From Thoreauomyces humboldtii (taxonomy: Eukaryota > Chytridiomycota > Chytridiomycetes > Spizellomycetales > Powellomycetaceae): a stretch of DNA of 28,517 nucleotides. The stretch covers positions 1 to 28,517 of the forward strand of contig JADGJA010000239.1 of the NCBI GenBank assembly GCA_027596035.1. The letters run 5' to 3'. Shown piece after piece: positions 9,912 through 18,801 of the stretch. The translations under genes were made by a program, and so were the position numbers. Each line of letters begins with the position of its first letter. The first letter of the stretch is position 1. Under the pieces are notes generated by a model, which saw only the letters and a list, made by a program, of their open reading frames with translations, was not told the DNA's origin and did no database searches.

Positions 9912-11485
9912 TTAGCGAGCCTTGATGAACTGGGAGCGGTCGAACGCGTTCAGGTTCTTGTGACATACGAGCTGATAGACCGTGGCGCTTCCCTGACGGG
10001 CAACAATCGTGGAGTACGCAAGGAAGTACTAAAGAAATTCAAGTTAGCATTGCCCATGAGAAAATCAGCAGTGTTTTCCTAAGCTCACCTCCCAAGTCCT
10101 GAACCAGCGGTCGCCATACTTGGCGGTGATCTTTTCCTTGTTCTTCATCCAGTTGGCGTACCAGCGGTAGATGGTGGTCGAGTAGTGGACACCTAGCGTC
10201 TCGCTGCTCTCAACCTCGAAACCGGCACCCTCGAGCTTGTCGATGAACCAGCCAAGGGGGCAGGAAGCATCGGCCCCAGGGAAGACGTACTTGGCCATAA
10301 ACAGCTACGACGAAGAAACGGGTGTTAAGCGACGTTGCCAACAGTAGTAGATATAGCGGCCCTGTTACTTACCCCCCACATGAGATCCTCGTACTGCCAA
10401 GCGCGACGAAGGCCGGCAATCTGAAGGAAGAAGATACCGTCGTCCTCCAGCATCTCGCGGACCTGGTTGAGGAAAGTGGAAAAGCGCAGGACGCCGACGT
10501 GCTCGGCCATCTCGAGGCAGGTGATTTTGTCGTACTTCTGGAAGGGGATGTCACGGTAGTCCATGCACATGATGTTGACCTTCTCGGCAACGCCAGCCTC
10601 CTGAGACTTGCGAGTGCCCCAAGCGGCTTGGTTCTGGCCGAGGGTGACACCCGTTACCGAGGCGCCTGCCTTAGCGGCGTGAACGGAGAGCGTTCCCCAA
10701 CCACAGCCGATGTCGAGCATACGATCTCCTGGTTGGAGCTTGATCTTCTTGCAGACCAAGTCAAGCTTGTTCTGCTGAATCTCCTCCAGACTTTGGCGGT
10801 TGTCGCGGGTAGTCATCACGCCGGAAGTGTAAATCATCATAGGGCCAACTGACACGAACAGAGGGTCAGCATGAGCTTCGCAGCCGAATGCACCACACAA
10901 GCACACAAGCCTGAACTACTTACGGAACGCCTCGTAGAAGTCATCTCCACGGTCGTAGTGCTCGCGCACCTGAGCCTCGTCCTGGGTTTTTGAGTGCCAA
11001 AGGGTCTCTGGGATCCACTGAGTGAGAAAAAACTTGACCTGGCCAAGGGTCCAAGTGAAGCTTGCCCAGTCGTATCGGGCCTCGAGAAGCTCAAGCATGT
11101 CTTCCTTGATGTCGATCTTGCCCTCAAAGTAGTTCTCAAAGAAAGTTTCGATGGGGATCTTGTTCTTGCCGTGGTACTGCTTCAGGGAGTCGTCCTTGAT
11201 GGTGAGGTAGTCTTCCACGTTGCGGCCGGGCAAACCCTTCTGAGGGCGCAGAGGAGGGGCAAGCTTGGCGTAAAAGACGTTGTAACCGGCGAAGGAGGGA
11301 AGGGCCAGGGCCGCCGCGACAACGGGGTACCAGCTCAAGGGCCATCCGGTCAGAACAATCACAGCAAGGGGAGCAGCGATGATGGCGGCAGCGAGGTGAA
11401 GGTTGGAGAACGCAGCATTGCCCGAGCCCTCCACCGGGTATCGAGTAGGAGCAACCTGATGCACATCGTGTGTTGAGACAGCCAT
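9912..11485 (-). CDS. Sphingolipid C9-methyltransferase (cyclopropane-synthase family)
   Basis: Four exons (11485-10924, 10848-10373, 10304-10089, 10028-9912) encode 456 residues. The enzyme adds the C9 methyl branch to the sphingoid base of glucosylceramide, using S-adenosylmethionine, at the ER membrane. Two hydrophobic segments lie near the N-terminus (about residues 32-49 and 53-74), followed by the substrate/cofactor region HYDRGDDFYEAF|LGPMMIYTSG, the SAM-binding loop MLDIGCGWGTLSVHAAK, DYRDIPFQKYDKI, CLEMAEHVG, and the C-terminal block YVFPGADASCPLGWFIDKLE, RWFRTWE|YFLAYSTIVARQGSATVYQL. Each intron (75, 68 and 60 nt) joins these blocks in phase. The length and paired membrane segments match the fungal enzymes and differ from soluble bacterial cyclopropane synthases. 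The third-position bias toward C/G is stronger than in some neighbours, which suggests high expression. Family assignment is very secure; the exact substrate is inferred. Confidence 0.93.
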
Positions 11486-11927
11486 CTTGAAAACGGACGG
11501 ACGTGGAAGCTACGAAAAGAACTGATATGAGAATGGAGCCGATGGATCACAATTGGGATCACAGATCTGATCTCCCAGCCTAATCCCTTCGCGGAAGATG
11601 GAATTCTGCCTTCAGCTGGCAAGGACGCCGACGCGGGTGAAAGATCCACAGCTCTGAACCCTCCCTCGAACACTGCTATTTTCGAGTCAGTCGTCTTACC
11701 TGGCTAGTGCTGCTATGCTGGTAGTGTATCCGAACCGAAGGGCGGATCTCGAGCCCGGCGGCGGGTGTCCGAGGACGGTCAAGATGGACCGCTAGGGCTT
11801 GGACCGACAACCCTTGGCTGGCATCCTTTACAGCGACAGCCAGGGGCTTTTCCGTCCTTTCCTCCTCCCCTTTCCGCTGGCCTTTCCGATTTGACGTGGC
11901 GGCCACCGGTGTTAGGCATCTCACGCT

Positions 11928-11949
11928 GGTCATAACCTGGTCATAACCT
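11928..11949. repeat. Two-copy 11-nt tandem repeat ggtcataacct
   Basis: Two perfect copies of ggtcataacct lie head to tail about 440 nt upstream of the C9-methyltransferase start. The function is unknown; it could be a duplicated protein-binding site. Confidence 0.6.
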
Positions 11950-12428
11950 GCTCATGCTCTTGCCACACTGGCAGTTGTTCGAACGTGGCAACCGCTTGCC
12001 CCCAAAATCGTTCGATAGAGTGCTAGCACGTTTGACAGCCAACCCAGGAACTGCACAAAAAGCCAACTCTGGAGAGTTCTGGCCATGAGAGCCTCGTTCA
12101 TTTATGAAGTCCCCCGACGCTTTGCTGTGCATTAGCTGCCTGACCAAAGGACATGCGAACTCCATGAGACAAAGGAATTGCTTGGCTAGACTGAGATTTT
12201 CGATGCTTCAATGACAGGTGTACTCGAGCCCTTCCGTGTACTCGTCCATCCCGGCACAGTACGCGCGAGCGGAACGGTGTACAGTACACTGGCGAAGAGG
12301 GCTGACTGAAGCAAGAGGGGAAACAAAAGGATGGGGGAAGGCAGAGCAAGAGAGAAGAGAGCTCGTGGTCAGACGAACAGAGCGACCGAAGAGGTGACCA
12401 AAGAGTGACTGGTGGGGTGGGGGAGGGC

Positions 12429-12438
12429 NNNNNNNNNN
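12429..12438. other. Assembly gap (10 N)
   Basis: Ten N characters in the leader upstream of the orphan gene at 12753. The true length of missing sequence is unknown. It lies next to a G-rich (ggtggggtgggggaggg) stretch, which may have stopped the assembly. Confidence 0.99.
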
Positions 12439-12752
12439 GGAAGAAATGGGCGCCAAAAAAATCACCGTTTCATCTGCTGCTTGCTGCTTGCTGCTCCTCT
12501 CTCGCTCTCTCGCTTTCCTTGTTCGTTCCCGTCCGTCGTCCCCGTTGGTTCCCCACATTTTTCACACATTTTTTTACCATAACCCAAGGGCAGCCTGATA
12601 CTACTACTACTGCGTTGTTGCGGACAAGTTGTTCCAAGGTCCCATCTATACACCCCTCCTATTCCACCGTCTTCTCATCGTCGTCGCCCTCCAGCCCTCA
12701 CTCTTGCGACATTAGTTTCGAGAGATCGCTTGTAACCCCATTTACCCAGTGC

Positions 12753-14825
12753 ATGTCCGACCTCCCACCGCCGTCGGACGGGCCCGCCCCGGCCCCTTCC
12801 TCAGCTGATCAGCAGCAACATGACTCGCATTCCAGTTCGACTGCATCCCACCTCGCATCGGCGACCGTGCAAAGGCCCGGCGCCAGGGGAACGCTTCCTC
12901 CGCCACGTCTGAACACTACCCTTGCTTCCCCCAAGACCGTCAGAACCGGCACGGCAGCTGACCTATCGTCAGCTCCGTCTTCCGCCTCCAGTCTGGCGTC
13001 ACCTGCACCAACGTCATTCGGTTCAGGAGCTGTGCCCCACTCACCTCGCCCAGTCTCCAAGCAGCGACGCAAGAAGCACTACTACCTGCAGATCACCATA
13101 TCGGAAGCCAAGCGCGGAGCGCTGCCCGGTTACGAAGGCGACAGACGTGTAGAGTGGGCCGTCAGCGACGATGCGAGCTCCACGGTGGACTCGGCCGAAC
13201 GGACCAGGGACGCCCTCGACACACTACGACAGTTCTGGGACGATCTCGCGCCAGAGGAGCTCGGCTTCTCTGAGTTCGTCTGGTGCGTCTTCGGGGACGA
13301 TTTCGAGCGGGAAGGAAAAGAGAACGAGAGCGAACTCACGACACACATGGCCGCCCGACTCGCCGGAAGCACGATAGCGTTGTCGGCCTTCCTCGCCGAC
13401 GTGCGCGACTGGGACGCGTTTCGTCTGCTCATCCGGCGTCGGGCAGGCCGACTGCCCGTCGCTTTAGCGGATCGTGGGCATGAGCGGAGACGAAGGAACC
13501 GTGCTGCCGCGCGCGACGAACCTGCCGAGCATCCCCGTCAGCAGCAAGCAAACCTCCGGCCGAGGTCACCATCCATGCGCGACGAGGCGGTCAGGATGCT
13601 AGCGTCTGAAGCGTTCTTTTATGTGTTGGCGGAGAAAGAGGCCGAGTGGACCACACAGCGCGTCGCGCTAGAGACAGCACTCGCAGCCGCTGAACGCAAG
13701 GTTCAGCGGATCGTACATTCGGTCACAGGCGCCTTAGGAGGTGCCATCGGTGAGGTGCCGTTGCATCCTTCCACTCAACGCACGGATAGCGTCGTGAGGC
13801 GCTCGCTCGATAGTCTTCGTGCGATGGAGTCTAATCCGCCGTCAGGACGATCTCCGCGGCTACCAACGCCATCTACCAGCAGCCTGCGCAACCTCTCGCG
13901 AAGAACGGGAGCCACGACAGCTACCCCGCCAACCACTCCCAGTGGTGAGCGCAAGGTCAAGCGTCGGCTTTCCAAGAAAGTCAGTTTCGACGATGACACC
14001 ATTAACCGGGAGGACGTCAAAGACCGTCTACGTATCTCACTTTCCGATGACCTCGGAGAGTCTCCGTCGGATAGCCCGGTTAGGGTCACTCCTCTCGCTA
14101 TCCCCACCATCATCACGACCACTGTGGACGCTGCTGCGAGCCCCTCTGACAGTGGTCCGGCGAGCAAGGTGCTTACTGCTCTCCCAATGCGCGGAAGTCA
14201 TGTCCCTGTTTCTGCTTCTGCGACCGTATGGCGCGAGCTCGCCGTCGGTCGGGAACCCGACAACTATTCGGAGGAGGACTTTTACGTCCCCGAGGAGGGC
14301 AACAGCATTTCGGACGCCGACACAGATCAAGACGATGACGATCCAATAGAAGACGACAGCCAAAGCAGCAGCAGTAGCGCCAGCGGTAGTAGCAGTGGGA
14401 CAGGGGCAGATCAGCAAGCTTCAGAACCATCTTCGCATTCATCAGGAAGTCCGATCGGGCTAGCCGCTGCTGCCGAGCATCATCAAGCTGGCGGTGTCAG
14501 TGGGCTTTACCGTCAGGACAACTCGGCCTTTCTCACGCCTGAGCAATCTGCAGCCGAGGAATCTGGAGATGCTGAAGGCGGGTCTTCTGGGAGAAGCTCC
14601 GAAAGCACTCGACGACGGAGCAGCAGCCAGACCTCGTTTCGAAAGACCTCGTGCCTGGACTTTGCCCGACCCCGTGGCAGCTCTGACTCTCGTCGACCGT
14701 CCCAGTCGCACCAAACCCGGCCGTCGATCGAAAGCGTACCCCCGCATACATCGTTTCCCAAGAAGCTTGGCAAGTTCCTGAAGTCCAAGGTCTCGAGCGG
14801 TAGCCTCAGGCGGACGGACGCATAG
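12753..14825 (+). CDS. Orphan Ser-rich 690-aa protein, single exon
   Basis: An uninterrupted frame of 690 residues. The ATG at 12753 (MSDLPPPSDGP) is preferred because the upstream extension of the same frame crosses the N gap and a CT-rich leader. The N-terminus (about residues 1-105) is Ser/Pro/Ala-rich. A compact block at about residues 107-240 starts KKHYYLQITISEAKRGALPG and continues with RDALDTLRQFWDDLAPEELG, FSEFVWCVFGDDFE and LSAFLADVRDWDAFRLLIRR; it looks like a folded alpha/beta domain. A second helical stretch (about 270-330, EAFFYVLAEKEAEWTTQRVA) may form a coiled coil. The rest is disordered, with an acidic patch and a Ser run, ending in the basic tail FPKKLGKFLKSKVSSGSLRR. I recognise no family. 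There is no signal peptide or membrane segment. The basic tail could bind membrane or a phosphatase or kinase, but that is a guess. Confidence 0.75.
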   Translation: MSDLPPPSDGPAPAPSSADQQQHDSHSSSTASHLASATVQRPGARGTLPPPRLNTTLASPKTVRTGTAADLSSAPSSASSLASPAPTSFGSGAVPHSPRPVSKQRRKKHYYLQITISEAKRGALPGYEGDRRVEWAVSDDASSTVDSAERTRDALDTLRQFWDDLAPEELGFSEFVWCVFGDDFEREGKENESELTTHMAARLAGSTIALSAFLADVRDWDAFRLLIRRRAGRLPVALADRGHERRRRNRAAARDEPAEHPRQQQANLRPRSPSMRDEAVRMLASEAFFYVLAEKEAEWTTQRVALETALAAAERKVQRIVHSVTGALGGAIGEVPLHPSTQRTDSVVRRSLDSLRAMESNPPSGRSPRLPTPSTSSLRNLSRRTGATTATPPTTPSGERKVKRRLSKKVSFDDDTINREDVKDRLRISLSDDLGESPSDSPVRVTPLAIPTIITTTVDAAASPSDSGPASKVLTALPMRGSHVPVSASATVWRELAVGREPDNYSEEDFYVPEEGNSISDADTDQDDDDPIEDDSQSSSSSASGSSSGTGADQQASEPSSHSSGSPIGLAAAAEHHQAGGVSGLYRQDNSAFLTPEQSAAEESGDAEGGSSGRSSESTRRRSSSQTSFRKTSCLDFARPRGSSDSRRPSQSHQTRPSIESVPPHTSFPKKLGKFLKSKVSSGSLRRTDA

Positions 14826-15451
14826 ACACTCCCCTCCTTGGTAGCACGTTCAGTGACTGTGGTCACTTCCCCTCCCCCACTTTAGAACCTCCCTTGACAA
14901 GTTTTTTTTTTTTTGGGCACACCCTGTACGTTTGATATGCAATTGTTTTGGCATCCTTCTTCGATCTTCCCGGACAATATCTTTACATGCGGTTCGGCGA
15001 CTGTTGTAGAACATCTTTACTCGGTACTTTCGGTAGGCTTCTCGTGCCTCGTAATGCCTGCCTCGACGGACGAGCGCAAGAAACATCCGACGGCCAATCT
15101 TCTCCTTATGACCTCAGATCTCATGGTTCAGAGGAGGCGACCGCATACACCTCGGTCGGGCCAAAACATGAAGGCAGGGCAGAAGCCCAGAGGGGCTCAG
15201 AAGGGGCAGAAGCCGTCTGCCAGAGACTCTCGCAGAGAGCCAGAGGGAAGGACGATGCTGTCGAAACGTATGGAATGGCTTTGTTTGACTGGTGCTGCTG
15301 AGGAATGATGTGAGAGAGAAGGAGCACCTGGCCGCAGGCTCGACATTCCCCACACCCCAACACAACACGTTGGCCTTACTCACACGTCATAGAACGTCTT
15401 CTCTCGCTCCACCTCTCGTCCCGATACTCCAAGTGCATCTCAAGACACCGT
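14826..15451. other. Intergenic region between orphan 12753-14825 and F-box gene
   Basis: 626 nt between two plus-strand genes. It contains a 13-nt T run near 14901. Several open frames occur on both strands (for example around 14913-15308), but none shows family motifs or splice support, so I take it as 3' untranslated region plus promoter. Confidence 0.45.
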
Positions 15452-18330
15452 ATGCCAGAACAGCATATCACTGAATTCATCATCGCACTGCTTCGCGTGG
15501 GTTTGGAGAGACTGTCCCTGGTGCCAGCAGAACTCAAATCTTCAGTTGAAGTGCAAGAGGCAATTGCAGCCCAGGTAGGCATTCATCTTGGACCGGATGT
15601 TCTTTCCTTTCATCGAATCTGATTTGTTCTATACATTTTAGGAGCTGGCAGTTGATGTCCTGGCAAGCATAGACGCGGCGGAAAGGGCCTCCTCTCGTCC
15701 TTCCATGGACGTCGATAACGACCAGCTTATCACCCCGGATGATGATGTGCATCACGAGAATGCTACCCGCAGGCTTCCCCCGCTCTATACAGACGTGTTG
15801 AGCAGCCCTCCTGAACCGACGCTGCACGAGCGAGCGCAGGTGTTGACGAAGTCCACGAAGCGGTTGAAGCGGAAAACCGTTCCGGGTGCGGCCAGCAAGC
15901 TCCCGCAGGAGCTTCTCTTGGCCATCTTTGAGATGGTGGAGGACTTCACGACCCTTCACTCGTGCTGCCTCGTCAACCGGACGTGGAATCCTGGGGCTCA
16001 GGAGGTACTTTGGAGGGAGGTACTCCTGGATACCGGACCGCGACTCCGCAAGTTTGTGCGTGGCGTGGCTGTCAGCGCGACGCCACGTCTCAGCCGTCGC
16101 TCAGGGAGATCGCGCGCAGGGCTTGGCGTAGCCAGATCGCTTGAAGGATTGGGAGAGTTCTTGAAACCTGGCGCCACCGGGTTTTTGGAACTTGCAAATG
16201 GAGCCACACGACGGTTCGGTACCACTGTCAGCAATAGGTCGATTCTACCTCTCGGACTGGAACCGCGGGTTCAAGGCGTATTGCTGCCTACTGCCGCCAA
16301 CTCACAACCCAAGCCTTTGCCGACCGTTGGGAAAGGACTGGGCAGTCTGGTCAAGAAGCTCGTGGTATCCAGCGCCGAGCAGGAGGTCATCTTACTGCAG
16401 CATGTTGGCAATCTCTTGACAAACTTGCAGAGGTACATCGCGCGTGTTCCCTTAACCTCACACTCGGCTACTCACCGATGCTTTTCCCGCAGTCTGCAGT
16501 TTCAGCACCTCGGCTTTGACGGCTCGGGGCCCGCTCTTGAGGCTCGTATCCTCAACTCGTTACAGTCAGTCATCCACCGCGCCACTTCCTTGACCGTAGA
16601 AGATGTGGACTCACCCTGCTGGCCGGATCTCTGTCGTATTCTTCGGGAACATGGCGGCAACCTGCGAAACCTGAACATCGAGGCTGTTAAAGATATCGAT
16701 GCCTTTGAAAGCTCGACGGACCTTTCCGATGTTTTCCCGTTCCTCGTTGGACTGGAGTTCTTGCGTTTGGATGGCATCTATGTTGGTAGCAATTTGAGCA
16801 TAGATTCTCTGGTCTCGAGCTGTCGGAACCTTCAGGCGATAACTTTGGACTACTGTCTGGAGGTCACGGTATGTCACTTCAGTTTAACGTGGAGCGCCGT
16901 TTACGCGCTAAATTATTTCCCGTGTCGCAGATGGATGTTCTTGTGTTGCTTTGGAACGGGTGCCCCAACATTTCGTTTCTGGGAATGGCGGGCGTCGTCG
17001 GTCCCCTATTGCTTCCGCTTGTTTTGCAAACGCGCCCAACGCTTAAAACCTTGCGACTGGTCGACTGTGACGTGTTTGATGAAATGGTAGAGTACGCGTG
17101 ATTCCCGTCAAATTCGCGTCCATGCTGACTTTTTGCCCTTGATAGTTTGAAGAGGTCGCTTTGAAAGCGACCAATCTCGAAATGCTTCGTCTGGTGTTCG
17201 AGGATGACGACTGTGAAGGCATCGTGACCGTATCCACAGAGCTAACTGACCGGTCGTTAGACGCGCTGGCCGCGCACAACCCAACTCTTCGGATATTGGC
17301 CTTAACCCGATGCCCGAACATGTCACCTCAAGCTCTTGCCCGCGTGATCCAACACAACCCAATCCATACTCTTGATCTGCACAAGCACCCGGAATGCTCG
17401 ATAGGCGGCCTAGACGACAACTTCTTGCGAGATCTTGGACCTTCAGTTCGCAAAGTTGAGGTCCTCAACCTTTATGGACAAACGGCGGTCACCGAAGAAG
17501 GCATCGCCAATCTTACTAAAGCGGGCTTCTGGAATGGTTTGCAAAGCATTTCCATCAACAACATGACAGTCGGACCAATGGTATTGGACGCTATTCGCGT
17601 GGGCTGTCCCCAATTGGAGGTCATCAGCATAGTCGACTGTCACAATATTCCCATCGAAGCTGCCCAAGGTTTTGTGGAGGGCCGTGTCGTGGCCGACATG
17701 AAGCCAAAAGACGAACCATCAGAAGTGCCGACTTCCGACGATTCGCAGACGTCAGACTACGTCTCGGAGCAGGAGGACCCCCAGCGGCCTCCCGATTCCG
17801 TATTGACCGTTGCAGACCTCGCGCATATGGATTTTTCGATACCACCTCCACCTCGATCCGACTCCCTCGGACCTGTTCATGCGCTGAACACAGTTACATG
17901 GTCCCCCAACGAACTAGAGGACCCTCCCATCGTGCTTCCGTACCATTCGTCATACCTGGCTCCGCGCAAGCCACTCACGACGCCTCCCGAACGCCCGCAA
18001 ACACCACCTGCGTCTGTTGTAACCTTTCCCCATCCTGAAGGTCTATCTACGCCAGATTCTCCGGACGCCCGTACCATCTTCTACACCCCGGAACCCCCAC
18101 CAGATGACCCGCCCACCGACGCTGCATCCGCCGACGACTCACTTTCCGTCGAACCGGAACCGTCTCCGTTAGCGCGCCTCCGACGAGTGTACACGCTCGC
18201 AACGGACGCGGACGAGGAAGACGGCGTCATCCGTCGCTGTGACTGCTGGTTCGTCGACGAAGGTCTCGACATCATGAGCCTCTGGGAGAACGCTGTCCGA
18301 AGCTCGGCAGGTCGAGGTTGGGTGTATTAG
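15452..18330 (+). CDS. F-box / leucine-rich-repeat protein
   Basis: Five exons (15452-15574, 15642-16432, 16493-16868, 16931-17086, 17146-18330) encode 876 residues. It is probably the substrate-receptor subunit of an SCF (Skp1-Cullin-F-box) ubiquitin ligase. The F-box lies at about residues 124-170: ASKLPQELLLAIFEMVEDFT, then CCLVNRTWNPGAQEVLWREV. The following exons carry leucine-rich repeats of the RNI/AMN1 kind, such as LEFLRLDGIYV, NLQAITLDYCLEVT|MDVLVLLWNGCPNISFLG, TLKTLRLVDCDVFDEM|FEEV, TLRILALTRCPNMS and LEVISIVDCHNIPIEAA. From about residue 680 a Pro/Ser/Asp-rich disordered tail follows, ending in a short ordered-looking piece with RRCDCWFVDEGLDIMSLWEN. One intron (16433-16492) is in-frame and open, so it could be read through; removing it joins NLQ|SLQFQHLGF better. 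The target protein cannot be read from the sequence. Confidence 0.88.
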
Positions 18331-18690
18331 CACCAGGGACGAGTCCCGGGATCCACATACATGCGAACCCACTTCCCGCTGTACAAAAATCATTGTTGCG
18401 CGCTTGTTTGGAATCAAATGTCGGAGCTGTTTCCCCAGCTTTTTCCTACAGTGAGGGGAGATCAAGAACTTCAGGGCATGCGTCCCGTCATTTTGATGGA
18501 GCGATCGGGATAGGTTAACGCGCAGGAAGACAGATCGGTGTTCGCATGACTTTATGAGCGAGTTTGTTCAGGTGAGGACGTCGCCACTCGGCGTATGGAT
18601 TGCCACGCGAGGCTCGTCCAGCCGCGGAACCGGCATGATGGAGCAAGGCTATTGGGGAAGAAACAGGGGCATCGAACGAGACGAGACGGT

Positions 18691-18710
18691 CAGCGTCAGC
18701 CAGCGTCAGC
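18691..18710. repeat. Two-copy 10-nt tandem repeat cagcgtcagc
   Basis: Two perfect copies of cagcgtcagc lie head to tail about 95 nt upstream of the Rab3GAP1 start codon and run directly into the CCAAT box. Confidence 0.6.
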
Positions 18711-18730
18711 CAATGAATCAGAGTGACTCA
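18710..18730 (+). promoter_or_regulatory. CCAAT box and TGACTCA (Gcn4/AP-1-type) site
   Basis: CCAAT at 18710-18714 and TGACTCA at 18724-18730 lie 70-90 nt upstream of the Rab3GAP1 ATG. CCAAT is the binding site of the Hap/NF-Y complex, and TGACTCA is the palindromic bZIP site used by Gcn4/CPC1 and AP-1 factors. Their closeness to each other and to the start suggests a working promoter. Short motifs also occur by chance. Confidence 0.4.
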
Positions 18731-18801
18731 TCGATCCCCTGGCGCCGTCACCCTCTCTTCGCTTTCGACCCCCCGTCACTTCCTGTAGCTTTTCGCGAAG
18801 A

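Larger units (their letters stand above)
11486..12752. other. Intergenic region: promoter of C9-methyltransferase (-) and 5' leader of the Ser-rich orphan (+)
   Basis: This 1267-nt stretch between divergent genes shows no convincing coding frame. It holds an 11-nt tandem repeat (11928-11949), a 10-N assembly gap, and a pyrimidine-rich tract with ctgcttgctgcttgctgctc and tctcgctctctcgc (about 12472-12525). Such CT tracts are common just upstream of fungal start sites. Confidence 0.5.
18331..18801. other. Intergenic region upstream of Rab3GAP1
   Basis: 471 nt between two plus-strand genes. I see no gene in it. Near the Rab3GAP1 start it holds a 10-nt tandem duplication, a CCAAT box and a TGACTCA site, described separately. 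Confidence 0.5.

Noticed and set aside
12405..12752. Upstream extension of the 12753 gene through the N gap
   Set aside because: It crosses unknown bases and a CT-rich leader typical of a promoter or 5' untranslated region; the ATG at 12753 is the sensible start.
14913..15308. Open frame between the Ser-rich orphan and the F-box gene
   Set aside because: No motif, no splice support and unusual composition; most likely untranslated or intergenic sequence.
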